This document shows, one piece after another, positions 1 through 8,814 of a stretch of DNA of 17,523 nucleotides. Origin of the DNA: Spongospora subterranea (Eukaryota; Endomyxa; Phytomyxea; Plasmodiophorida; Plasmodiophoridae); assembly GCA_900404475.1 (NCBI GenBank), contig OUQQ01000439.1, forward strand, positions 1-17,523, in the 5' to 3' direction. The position numbers and the translations under genes are program-made. Every line of letters begins with the position of its first letter. Positions within the stretch are counted from its first letter, which is position 1. The notes beneath the pieces were generated by a model. It had not been told where the DNA came from, made no database searches, and saw only the letters and a list, made by a program, of their open reading frames with translations.

Positions 1-600
1 ACAACTGACCACTAACCCGTACTGTCATTTTCGGGTGGCCTGACAAAGGCCAGCGACATGGGATCCGACACCACTTCAAAATGTATTCTTTCCAGATATG
101 GTCGCACGCTTCTCAGCCTGCTCACCTGGCGCTCTGGCGGCGATGTCCTGATAGGCCATCGTGCGAATGGCCTTCATCTCCGGTATCGATATAGTGATAG
201 ATGCTGGTCGGGGTGACTCCTTTGACCTTTCCGGAAACGGAATCCTAGCGGCATAATCAGCGCCTTGCGATGCACACAACCACCAGCTCTAACTGCTTCA
301 GAAACGCTATTCCCAACAGATTCGGGTTTGGTAATTTCTTAGCGGGATTTGCGCCATGGTGGCACCAGTGCCTATCTCAATCATGTAAGCGACCGTTAAA
401 CTCAGTGTATCAGACTGTACGCCCATAAATCCTGAATTCTGATGGCGTATAGTCGGTTGATATCGTGTCTGGCCGGCAGAACGTCCTTCTTCACGAATGT
501 CAGCAACGCACTGTTGTCAACGAGCGCCAGAAGCGGCCCGGTGCCCATGATCACTTTCAAGACAAACACCTCTCCTGCCGCGCTGTTCGCTTGCATTGCA
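1..600 (-). mobile_element. Degenerate Ty3/gypsy-type pol fragment (protease remnant to start of reverse transcriptase)
   Basis: Read on the minus strand, this region follows the order of a Ty3/gypsy pol. At about 600-402 an open stretch contains GTGPLLALVDNSALLTFV, which resembles a retropepsin active-site loop, with DNS where an active enzyme has D-S/T-G. Further along, IDTGD (about 176-190), IRTMAY (about 150-165) and RTSPPERQ (about 130-150) resemble the conserved protease-to-RT linker (H-x-IDTGD-x-RPIR-x-x-PYR). These pieces lie in different frames with stops between them, so the copy is frameshifted and not functional. The element leaves the window at position 1. No LTR, zinc knuckle or integrase is visible. 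Assignment rests on motif resemblance only. Confidence 0.6.
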
Positions 601-1168
601 AAGATGCATGTTGAAGGAGTGCGACGTCGTGATAATCGCGGTCACCTTGATTTACGATTCAAAACGCTCTGTTGACGGTTCGGGGCAGCTTAGAACAGGG
701 CGTCCGTCTTCAAGATCATATCGGTCGTCGCCGACCGTCTTCAAACGTGCCTGGCCGGTGCTGTTTCGGATACTCAAATCGCCATCTTCACTGCTTTGGA
801 CAACGGTTCTGAGATGCCCTACAAGGACCAACCGCACCAGCTTTCGGCTTATTTTCCGAATTTAAGACATGTGAGGAAATGGTAGCGAAAGCGTTGAACG
901 TGGGGCGGTCTTCGTCCCGGCAGCGATATGATATTCGCATGGTGGCGAACAGACTTGACAAGGCTTTCGAAATTATTCATCTTTCGCATTGGTCACGATA
1001 GGATTTCCCGGCCAGCTTGGGTAATTGAAAAGACTCTGTAAACCTTCAGGCATGGCGAACAGAAATTGACACAAAGAATGCAGGTGAGCTGAAGAAAGAC
1101 AATCCATGAACTCACCAGACGCGCCCCATGTATTTTTTGATGTGAGTAAAACCTGATCACTTGCGACG
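601..1168. other. No supported gene; possible 5' part of the decayed retroelement
   Basis: Only short open stretches occur here. A minus-strand one (652-837) lies directly upstream of the protease remnant and might be the end of a gag region, but no CCHC zinc knuckle or other gag motif can be seen. No tRNA or structured RNA is apparent. The 3' end of the minus-strand Vms1-like gene is at 1169, so its 3' UTR probably lies in the upper part of this interval. Confidence 0.4.
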
Positions 1169-2241
1169 TTATGTATTAGATGATATTTCTAAAGTAGCGA
1201 GCGCCCTAACAATCCTGAGCGCTTCTCTGAGTGTCGCCCGTCCTGTATTCATCGCAACGGGACGTAAACGTGAATCATCGCCTGATATAGGGCCGCCTTC
1301 GTAGAAAACATTAGAGCGATTTCTTCCTGGCGCGTGAACAAATATCAAATCTGCTTGCTTGAGATGGTCCCTCCACGACTCCATCAACATCCTCAATCCA
1401 TCTTGAAGCGCCTTTTCTTGTTTTCGCCGAATTTGTGAACCAACTGTCGAATGGCCGGAGGATGATCCAGAATTATCATGATTGGATTGTCGTTTACCCT
1501 GAGATTTTCTCTGAACATATCGATGAAGGGTTTTATGTGCGACGACAACGCCGTTTTTGATCACGGCCGCAGCTACGAAACCTCCATGGCACAGGATTAT
1601 TGCCCAAATCCGGTTGACAATATCGTCAATGGCGAAATGCGAATCAGTGTTTAAGTTATTAGGAACGATGATTGAACGCATTCTGACGCCGTAATTTAGA
1701 TTGTCAGATATGAACGTGACTGTTAATGGATTAAACACATTATTTGTGATTAGCGTTGAACCAACGAGGCGAATTTCATTCAAAGCTTGCTGGCACAAAT
1801 ATCTCCCTTTGTCGGTCTTGATCAGATTTGGGAATATGCAAAATCGGTTTTCAACGATGAAACTTTCATCATCTTCGTCGGATAGTGAATTGGAATCATC
1901 TGAACAGCTGCTCCCACCATCGTTATCCGGCGAATTCAATATTGACAAAGTCAGTTGATGACGATCCCGTAGTTGTTCAACTTGCTCAACCTTGTTGTCT
2001 TGATCATCTAACAATGCAATCTCCTAAACAGGGTTTTTATTCATACATCAATGGCATAAATTTCAAAAAGCTAAACCTGATATGGCTGGAGATCGAATTT
2101 CAGTCGAATGCGGGCAAGTAACTCGCTGAGACTATTTTCGTCATTCCCCGCGTCAAAATGGCGATTTACAACGAACGAAAATCCCGTTAGAGGTCGGGAT
2201 TCGTCCACAAGTTTAACCGTAATCCGTATAGGGATACTCAT
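1169..2241 (-). CDS. Vms1/ANKZF1-type VLRF1 peptidyl-tRNA hydrolase with N-terminal ubiquitin-like domain
   Basis: Two exons, 2241-2077 and 2023-1169, flank a 53-nt GT-AG intron (2076-2024) and give 339 aa. The start is the first ATG after an in-frame stop. Residues about 3-82 look like a beta-grasp (ubiquitin/PB1-like) fold: two strands (IRITVKLV, FSFVVN), a helix (SLSELLARIRLKF), then EIALLDDQDN and HQLTLSI. An acidic Ser/Asp linker (about 85-110) follows. Residues about 191-335 match the VLRF1 domain of yeast Vms1 and human ANKZF1: IWAIILCHGGFVAAAV, VVAHKTLHRYVQRK, a Gln at about residue 234 (GKRQSNHDN) at the place of the catalytic glutamine, an IRRKQEKAL helix, FVHAPGRNR and RATLREALRI. 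In that family the domain releases nascent chains from tRNA on stalled 60S ribosomes in quality control. The usual C2H2 finger, ankyrin repeats and Cdc48-binding motif are not seen; the protein stops right after VLRF1. The family call is firm; the Ubl call is inferred from pattern. Confidence 0.85.
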
Positions 2242-2650
2242 GATTCCAGTTGCTATTACCCGGGTATCGCCATTGGCCACGCGCCCACGCCAGTAACGTT
2301 TTGAATATCAACTGGTCGCTCCGACGAAAGTCCGGTAAAGCGCAAAATCTCACCCAAAAACCGCTCACGGATCCTCTTTTGGGCCAACGTAGAGCGTCTA
2401 ATTTTCTAAAGAATGCAAAGACGGCTGAGATGAACCTAATTTCTATCGTATCGCGAAAGATCACGTTCAATTGTCCATACCAGGACGCACGTTTTGACAC
2501 GATGGCAAAAATATGGGGAACTCGCAGGCAACTTGAGCAAGAATAAAAACCGCATGTCATTGAAAGGATCTCTTTACGGCCGGAATTCTTTTTATCTCAC
2601 TGATGATCGTAGTAAATAGTTTCGAATCGGTGATTGACAACGTTTCTGTT
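2242..2650. other. Intergenic; upstream region of the Vms1-like gene
   Basis: This stretch lies upstream of the minus-strand Vms1-like gene. Open frames of about 100 codons exist on both strands (2250-2546 plus, 2213-2560 minus), but they overlap one another and show no domain or motif I recognise. The minus one overlaps the real first exon of the Vms1-like gene in another frame. I see no RNA gene or repeat. Confidence 0.4.
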
Positions 2651-3564
2651 GTAGATATTTGTACGAAAAAGATGTGGCAAACCGGCTCTATGATGTTGAT
2701 GTGTCAGATTTCAACTTTGAAAAGGAAACGGAGCGATGAGTGTTGTTAATCAAAGCAGGGCGTTTGACGATAATTATGGCAATAGGCTTCATCTTGATAC
2801 GGAATTTAAACAGGGCCAAAGTACGGCAAGAGTCATTTTCGAGCAAGAGTTAGGATCGAAGCCACGTTGACATGAATGTTGCATAGCCTGACATACATAA
2901 CCTGTTTCGATCAAGTATAGGAGTATTGTCGCCTCTCTTTTGGCTGGAGCAAACTACATGGCAGCATACCGTAATAAACCGTTTTGCACGGCCGTGTGCA
3001 ATTGTCGTGCTCAGCATGATTTGCCAGTTTTTTTGGGCTGGCGATCAGGAAATATTGTGTTTGGAAGTCAGCAAACATTGTTCACGCCCCATTCCCTTGC
3101 AAATTCGCATGCGTGGATCCATATTACCTGAAAAGGCGTTCGTCTGAGGAAGAGCAATGCAATATCATGACGAGCGTATTCAGATGCGTAGGCTTATCAC
3201 GGATTCAGTGTTTTCACCAAGGCAATTGATTATTGAGGAATTTATAACACGACCCGAGGACAGCCGCCTCTTCCGCTTTTGCGATCGGGACCTAGTCGTT
3301 TGCCAAAAGTACAACATGAACTTGACAGTAACCAGTATAAACATTAGTTGTGGTTTGAAAAAGTGTGCATTTTGCTCTGATACTACCGAGACTAAATCAT
3401 CAAAGCATCACGAACTAAGCTGCTTTGGAATTCCCGAAACCTGTGTCAAAATTTTAGACGCCTGTTCAGGAATTACCTATCAGCAGATCGATCTGTCAGT
3501 TGTCAATCCAAATTTCGCCACCGCCTTTCCTGTTGATCACGACAGGGGCTGCCCCGGAGAGTGA
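2651..3564 (+). other. Coding-like fragments of an unidentified gene or pseudogene
   Basis: Three plus-strand stretches look protein-like but lie in different frames. The first is a 44-codon ORF from ATG 2735, containing DDNYGNRLHLDTEFKQGQ. The second is open at about 2920-3131 and includes FCTAVCNCRAQHDLPVFLGW followed by RSGNIVFGSQQTLF; it faintly recalls a beta-propeller blade. The third is an ATG-initiated, Cys-rich ORF of 135 codons (3157-3564) with CGLKKCAFCSDT. I could not find one consistent set of introns of the local size (about 50 nt) joining them, so this is either a multi-exon gene I cannot resolve or a decayed one. It would be transcribed in the same direction as the TAP42 gene, 65 bp downstream. 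No function is proposed. Confidence 0.35.
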
Positions 3565-3629
3565 GACTACAGTACAGGCGCAACCCATTACGATGTTCTG
3601 GTCATTTATCTTCGGCGAGTCGATTGGGG

Positions 3630-4553
3630 ATGACGTTGTCGTTGGCGGATCTTTGGGCCGAAGCTGAGCGCACAGGCGAATGGGAAACCCTTGCAAACAT
3701 CGTTGAATCTGAGGGGCTGTTTTCGGATAATGAGAGCCTTGACGACATCCCGACATCGCATTTGAAGTTTGCATTGGCAAAATATTTTCATGCCATGACC
3801 CTTTTGAAGAAGCACGATCTACAACAACGCAAACAAGCGATTGAAGATTGCAACTATATTTTATTCAAGTTGATTCGCCAGTGTAAATTATGGAAGATTT
3901 ACATTCCCCCTGTAATCGATGAAAATGACGGGACCGCCACACGCGAGAATAAAATCGCGAGTCTAAAAAGGAAAAAAGAGATACAGTTGCGCCTCGAAAC
4001 GGTCAACTTCATCAGAAGCAAGAGAAAACAAGGAGACGATCAAACCGATGATATGGAAGAGATCGAGCGAGAATGCTGGGTATTACAGTTAGAAAATTCT
4101 GTCAGAGACGCTTTTGGCGCCGTATCTCTTAACAAAAAAGAGTTAGAGATGCTGGAGCATCGCGGTTTAGTCGCCGCTGATCCCGAGAAATATGCCCAAT
4201 TGAACGCCGCAGGCGAACCTCGCAGGAAATGTGATTCATTCCGAATTAATCATGATCTTTCGGTTTCGGTATTAACGCCATCGTCTTCAACAAACGATTG
4301 TCTAACGCGGCGTCAAAGATTGATGTCCGAGGTGTTTCAGAACCGTAATTTGCCTACAATGTCCCTGGACGAATTCGCAGATCAAGAAATTGCAGCAGCT
4401 AAACAAAGAGAGCAAAACGCATTAAACGCCTCCATCAGGAAAAATGAGTCCGAAGACGATAGCGCCGACGAAGCTGGAACCTACAAGAAACGCGCTTGGG
4501 ATAATTGGAAAGACGAGAATGAGAAAGGGATTGGTAATAAAGGGTATCTGTAA
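3630..4553 (+). CDS. TAP42: TAP42/IGBP1 (alpha4) family regulator of PP2A-type phosphatases
   Basis: A single exon encodes 307 aa. The frame is open further upstream, but the first ATG is at 3630 and its product begins MTLSLADLWAEAERTGEW, matching the short N-terminal helix of Tap42 proteins. Family hallmarks are the SHLKFALAKYFHAMTLL helix, the QRKQAIEDCNYILFKLIRQC helix, the basic KIASLKRKKEIQLRLE segment, a helical middle, NLPTMSLDEFADQEI near residue 245, and the C-terminal signature RAWDNWKDEN...GIGNKG. Tap42/IGBP1 binds catalytic subunits of PP2A, PP4 and PP6, stabilises them, and in yeast acts downstream of TORC1. The length is close to yeast Tap42 and human IGBP1 (roughly 340-370 aa). 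Being intronless is notable beside intron-rich neighbours. Identification is confident. Confidence 0.93.
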   Translation: MTLSLADLWAEAERTGEWETLANIVESEGLFSDNESLDDIPTSHLKFALAKYFHAMTLLKKHDLQQRKQAIEDCNYILFKLIRQCKLWKIYIPPVIDENDGTATRENKIASLKRKKEIQLRLETVNFIRSKRKQGDDQTDDMEEIERECWVLQLENSVRDAFGAVSLNKKELEMLEHRGLVAADPEKYAQLNAAGEPRRKCDSFRINHDLSVSVLTPSSSTNDCLTRRQRLMSEVFQNRNLPTMSLDEFADQEIAAAKQREQNALNASIRKNESEDDSADEAGTYKKRAWDNWKDENEKGIGNKGYL

Positions 4554-5335
4554 TATTTCCTGTAACAGAGTTTGGAAAAATCATCATTCAGCGTGATGTA
4601 TTTCAAGATTGGCGATAATGGCATTTGATGAATCCAGTGTGAGGCTAAAAAAAACTTGGTAGACTCTAGCACGAAAGACGTAAAACAGGAACTCTTACAG
4701 TTAGGTTCCATTTCAGATTCAGAAGACGCGTTGAGACTCCCTGGGAAGCCTGGAAACGATCTGACCTAATTTGGCTTGAGGATGCTCTGTCGCCGATCAG
4801 CAACTGTCAATAGACTGATGCTTTTCTGGCGTGGTTTTACTGTGCTGAGACAAGATGGAAGAAGAGTTCCCACATGTTTATCGGGCTGTATGATGACTGG
4901 AAACTGTTTTGGCTGGCTTGCTTATGTCAAAGTAAGTTGAATCATATCAGTGTTGGACCCAGATTTCTCCTGCTTGACACCTTGAAAATTTGTTTTAGAT
5001 GGGGATGTTTTTTCAGTATCCACCGAAGTGCACCTATTGCAGAAATAGCAAACAATCGTGAACGTCTTGAAAGCAATTTCTGGTTTCTTGACGGGGGATC
5101 TTGCAATCTGCTAATCAAATCATCGAGGTCAATAGTTGAAGAGTGGCGGCTGCAGGACTCAACTAGGTTGTCGAATTTATGTCTTGTGCAGACGAGAATA
5201 GTATCAACAAGTGTCGACGGCTGCAAATCGACGAGCTTGCTGCCTTTCAAGTTCAGAAACAGCTCCTGTTTTCTGCCAATGAATTAATTACAGATTCGTT
5301 TCGAGCCTTTTTCGAAAAAGTTCGGATTTCATTTG

Positions 5336-5372
5336 GACGCCTTGTAGTCCGATATCTTGCCGGCGCTGGATA
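5336..5372 (-). repeat. Direct repeat unit 1 (core), paired with 5537-5573
   Basis: This 37-bp core matches 5537-5573 at 33 of 37 positions, with unit starts 201 bp apart. Weaker similarity extends on both sides: a T-run plus TTCGAAA about 25 bp to the left, and CTCACAC...GGTTTTCC about 25 bp to the right, so the original unit was probably near 100 bp. On the minus strand both copies read AGKI-x-DY-x-ASK, but this copy reaches a stop just after ASK through a one-base difference. Confidence 0.7.
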
Positions 5373-5536
5373 CTGAATAGTTCTTGAACTCACACCTGGT
5401 TTTCCTTTCGAGTGCGTCTATCTGATCCCAGACCTGCGAGCGAATATCCTTTCGCCGTCTTGTCGATCTTGGCATGGTCGGTTGACAATGGAGAACACTA
5501 AGTACTTTTTTTTCGAAATGCTTGGATAGCATTTTA

Positions 5537-5573
5537 GACGCCATGTAGTCCGGTATCTTGCCAGCGATGGATA
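5537..5573 (-). repeat. Direct repeat unit 2 (core), paired with 5336-5372
   Basis: This is the second copy of the diverged direct repeat. On the minus strand the reading frame continues through it (AGKIPDYMASKMLSKHFEKK) and on to a 49-codon ATG-initiated stretch starting MPRSTRRRKDIRSQVWDQID, which enters unit 1 in frame. The pattern could be an old duplication inside a small gene or a remnant of a transposable element. No known transposase motif is visible. Confidence 0.6.
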
Positions 5574-6418
5574 TCAAATCGATCCAATCCTCACACGTTT
5601 TCCATCTAGAAGGGAGTAAAATTTTTTCCTCAATTGATCAACGGGGAAGCGTTCGCAAGGTTTTGTGAGTTCAAGGGCCGGAAAGAAACACAAAATCAAG
5701 ATGTTACATGGCGATAACGCAGTCGATTTTCAGAAAAATACTTCTGGTTGATATGAAAAAGGTGAAACCTACATAAAGCAAAATTATTCCGATGTTGTAT
5801 GTAATTCAATTTCGAGGTAATTGCGAATTAGCGAGAACATGGTACCGTTGTTGTAATTATTGGGCTATCCAGAACCGTGAAAATGCCATCTTTGCGAACA
5901 GGCCAGCCGCGACAATCGTTGTTCCACAACCAAAGAAACGAGAATAATACCGAACATTATGAACAACTGACAAAACAGTAGCTTTATAATAACACTTGGA
6001 TTCGTTCTATCCCGTTCGAGAAAATTAGAGCATCGTTACGGACCCCGAGCGAGCCGACAATCACCCAAAGAATGGTCCGCAAAAACCCGCGACTCGCCAT
6101 ATGCAGTTACCGGTCTAAACCCGGACTTTTCTGGAACCAGGACGAATTTCTAAAGATTTCACTGACCCGGAGTCGTCATTTCTCGCATTGGTAAACAAAT
6201 TGACACAGAGCTTGAATATTGACTGAATCCAGAGGGATTCTGTGCACCGAGTTTTATTGGTACTAGAGAGCGAGAAGTGGGACAGAGTGATAGAAAAAGG
6301 TGGTCGAGTGATATAATTGCAGTCACACAAAAGAGAGCACCAGAACAATACGAACAGTACAGATACTACTCTAAAACCCGCTCTCTTCCCCCACTAGTCA
6401 TACTCACCCCAGCCAGCG

Positions 6419-8593
6419 ATGAATAGCTCGGTCGGCGATTCCAGACAGAGCGAGACCGGAAAGCCGGGGAGGTCTCGTCGAGTACGGACTCGGAGTCGCC
6501 CTGGGAAAACGGATGGGGAAATAGCTACGATGGCTAATAACGTTGAGATATCCATTGGAGATGATCGTGGGGACGATGCCGCCAATGATTCAATAGAAGG
6601 TGTCAATACGACTATCGATCACGACAGTAGCCAATGCTCGCAAACTTCATCGAAAGCCTCGGACTGCGACGTTGAGGACAGCGCTGCATTGATCGTGGCC
6701 GATATCATAAATACAGTATGCAGGAATCAAGGGAGGTTTTCCAGTCCCGATGATGATCCATTAGTGAGAATTGATCACGAATTCAACACCTTGGGCGAAC
6801 CATACGAAGATCAACTTTTTCAAGCGGAAGATATCGCCCTCAACGCGGCCTCGGCAGTGTTCGCTCCCGAGAATTCTGCAGCGTATATGAAGAACGACGC
6901 GTATTCTGTCTCATCGCTGGCGCATCAGTATTCGGGCCAGGAACGTGGATATTGTCATTCAATGATGCTGTGCGAACAGCCAGAACACGAGCGGTATATG
7001 CAAGAGTTTCGAGTACACATATGTGCTACACATAATGACAAATCTTGCCCTAATGATTCCTACGCTTGTTTCGATAGCCATTCGAAACATACTCGACGCC
7101 AGCCGGTTCTCATCTCGAACGACGAATACAACTACGCGCCGACTCGCTGCCGTTATGTGCAAACGCTTCATGGAAAACGGCGATGCCCTCAAGGCGATGA
7201 ATGTCGATATGCACATAGCACTGAAGAGATGATCTACCACCCATTAGTCTATAAGACCCAGCTCTGCCCACACATGCTATCCTCTTCCGGCGTCTGTACC
7301 GGGTTCGGTCAGCATTGCGCCAAAGCCCATGGCCATATGGAGTTGCGTTACCCGACACCGTGCCATAGCGCCGCTGAGCGCTCCTTCCTCAAAGTGCATT
7401 CGACAGCCAACGCCAACGCTATCACTCTGGCGACTGATGTTGAGTTGGGTATAACCAGGGATAGTCCAGCATTCTATATGCTGTGTTATAAAACCGATCG
7501 TTGCCCTCAGAAAAGCTGCCCCAGGACGTGTGAACGCTTTCACAACCTGAAAGAGCGACGTCGTTGTCCGAAGTTTTTCTCGTATTCCGAGCAGCCTTGC
7601 CCGTTTGTGAAATCGGGAAGTGCCACGAAGAACTGGCGTGATCCATCGCGGTGCCCTGAGGGCGATTCCTGTCGATATTCTCATACACTGCTGGAGCAGA
7701 TGTATCATCCCAATATCTACAAGACGAGCCCCTGTAATAACTATATCGAACAGGATCCGTCACGATGCACTTGGGGCCCATTGTGCACTCATGCTCATGG
7801 GATCGCCGATATGCAGAGGCAGGGAAGGGCGCTGGCCACATTCGACCAAGATATAGCTCAATCCGGATCCGGAATGGCACGAACCCCGACCATTGCGTCG
7901 ATTCGCCCATCTGCTGCTTCTGTCACCATGGCCGCCGCCATCATGTCCAGTTCTGTCGCCAGAGTATCGCGTCAGTCCCAATCTCCAGACGGTTCCGCTG
8001 CGGGCACAACGTCGCCGCTTCTCACCGACGTTTATGAAGGAATCACGTCGTCGTCGTCGGATGAGGCGTCGTCGTCCTCGCGTACCCGCCAGCGGTTCAA
8101 TCTGCCACCGCCATTGGCCGGAATCATGAACGGGAATCAGATCTGGCAATCGACTCAAGCCTACGAATGCGCCAGTTTCACCAGGAGACCGGACGAGCTT
8201 CAGCATCCTTCGTCGCAGGCATCGTTTGATATCTGGAAACAGCCATTGACGACGACCGCTCCAACGTGGAAGCCGAGCGTCAGTTCATTGCCGTTTGTGT
8301 CTGCACTTCCCGAGCGCCAGCCCAGGTCGAGATCATCGTCGCCTGTCATCGCCCCGCCTTCCGGCGATTTGCGGTCGTTGCTGGCGAAACTGGAACATCT
8401 CGAGGTGGAGAACGCCCGTTTATCGAGTTTATCGAGTGTCCGCGAACAGGAAGTCGACACGTGGAGACGCGAATGTCGTCGGCTGGTGTCGACCCATAAC
8501 TGCCCTGTATGTGGAGCACCGGCTGATGGCAGCTCATCATCGTGCTCTGTGTGCCACCAATCGCTGGTGGAATCAACAGAGATCGCCCTATGA
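6419..8593 (+). CDS. Unkempt-like protein with six CCCH zinc fingers
   Basis: A single exon encodes 724 aa. Residues 1-200 are low complexity and acidic. Six fingers follow in the Unkempt arrangement: C202-C210-C217-H221 (CX7CX6CX3H), C244-C256-C262-H266, C283-C293-C300-H304, C362-C367-C371-H375 (unusually compact, CX4CX3CX3H), C394-C412-C418-H422 and C439-C450-C456-H460. The linkers EEMIYHPLVYKTQLC and LEQMYHPNIYKTSPC match the Unkempt RYH-x-x-YKT signature. A Ser-rich region is followed by a coiled coil (about 650-690, LEHLEVENARL...VREQEVDTWRREC) and two CxxC pairs (C695/C698, C709/C712). Unkempt family members bind specific mRNAs through these fingers and repress translation. Metazoan Unkempt ends in a RING; here only four cysteines occur at that place. 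The family call is firm, while RNA targets and ligase activity are unknown. It is intronless, like TAP42. Confidence 0.93.
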   Translation: MNSSVGDSRQSETGKPGRSRRVRTRSRPGKTDGEIATMANNVEISIGDDRGDDAANDSIEGVNTTIDHDSSQCSQTSSKASDCDVEDSAALIVADIINTVCRNQGRFSSPDDDPLVRIDHEFNTLGEPYEDQLFQAEDIALNAASAVFAPENSAAYMKNDAYSVSSLAHQYSGQERGYCHSMMLCEQPEHERYMQEFRVHICATHNDKSCPNDSYACFDSHSKHTRRQPVLISNDEYNYAPTRCRYVQTLHGKRRCPQGDECRYAHSTEEMIYHPLVYKTQLCPHMLSSSGVCTGFGQHCAKAHGHMELRYPTPCHSAAERSFLKVHSTANANAITLATDVELGITRDSPAFYMLCYKTDRCPQKSCPRTCERFHNLKERRRCPKFFSYSEQPCPFVKSGSATKNWRDPSRCPEGDSCRYSHTLLEQMYHPNIYKTSPCNNYIEQDPSRCTWGPLCTHAHGIADMQRQGRALATFDQDIAQSGSGMARTPTIASIRPSAASVTMAAAIMSSSVARVSRQSQSPDGSAAGTTSPLLTDVYEGITSSSSDEASSSSRTRQRFNLPPPLAGIMNGNQIWQSTQAYECASFTRRPDELQHPSSQASFDIWKQPLTTTAPTWKPSVSSLPFVSALPERQPRSRSSSPVIAPPSGDLRSLLAKLEHLEVENARLSSLSSVREQEVDTWRRECRRLVSTHNCPVCGAPADGSSSSCSVCHQSLVESTEIAL

Positions 8594-8716
8594 CCTCCCC
8601 GCCTTTCCATGGTTAATTATTCGCAGCTCTCACCCAGCTGATAACAAAACATTTTTTATCATTATTAATTAGTAAACTGTAAAGCTTAAAACCCGCTCAT
8701 CTCTTTGTGTTATTGC

Positions 8717-8772
8717 CCAATCATTTCTGTGGTGAAGTTTTGAACCAATCATTTCTGTTGTGAGGTTTTAAA
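8717..8772. repeat. Tandem duplication of a 28-bp unit
   Basis: Two adjacent 28-bp units, 8717-8744 and 8745-8772, each begin CCAATCATTTCTGT and differ at three positions. They lie between the 3' ends of the convergent Unkempt-like and SWI5 genes, so they would fall in the 3' UTR or terminator region of one or both. Each unit also contains a CCAAT box, probably by chance here. Confidence 0.85.
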
Positions 8773-8814
8773 CCAGTTAAGAATGTTACGATCTTGATGT
8801 TTTTTTTTATAAGT

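Larger units (their letters stand above)
4554..6418. other. Gene-poor region between TAP42 and the Unkempt-like gene
   Basis: No gene is supported over about 1.9 kb. A short open stretch at about 4645-4780 (plus; LLQLGSISDSEDALRLPG) and ORFs at 4874-5287 (plus) and 4942-5250 (minus) overlap each other and carry no recognisable domain. A good donor (GTAAGTTG) lies near 4930, and AG-ended pyrimidine tracts lie near 4998 and 5015, so a small spliced gene cannot be excluded. A diverged direct repeat lies at about 5305-5610 (separate entries). From 5620 to 6418 the sequence is AT-leaning with no long frame; its last few hundred bases should include the Unkempt-like promoter and 5' UTR. Confidence 0.45.

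Noticed and set aside
2213..2560. 115-codon minus-strand open frame upstream of the Vms1-like gene
   Set aside because: It overlaps the first exon of the Vms1-like gene in another frame and shows no motif or spliceable link to it.
3561..3629. Upstream extension of TAP42 to 3561
   Set aside because: It would need a GTG start; ATG 3630 begins right at the conserved N-terminal helix.
8041..8085. CGTCGTCGTCGT-type short repeat
   Set aside because: It is simply the codons of a Ser-rich stretch in the Unkempt-like protein, not an independent repeat element.
7277..8206. Long minus-strand open frames (143-162 codons) opposite the Unkempt-like gene
   Set aside because: They are antisense to a well-supported CDS with clear zinc fingers, and have no recognisable motif; they reflect base composition of the coding strand.
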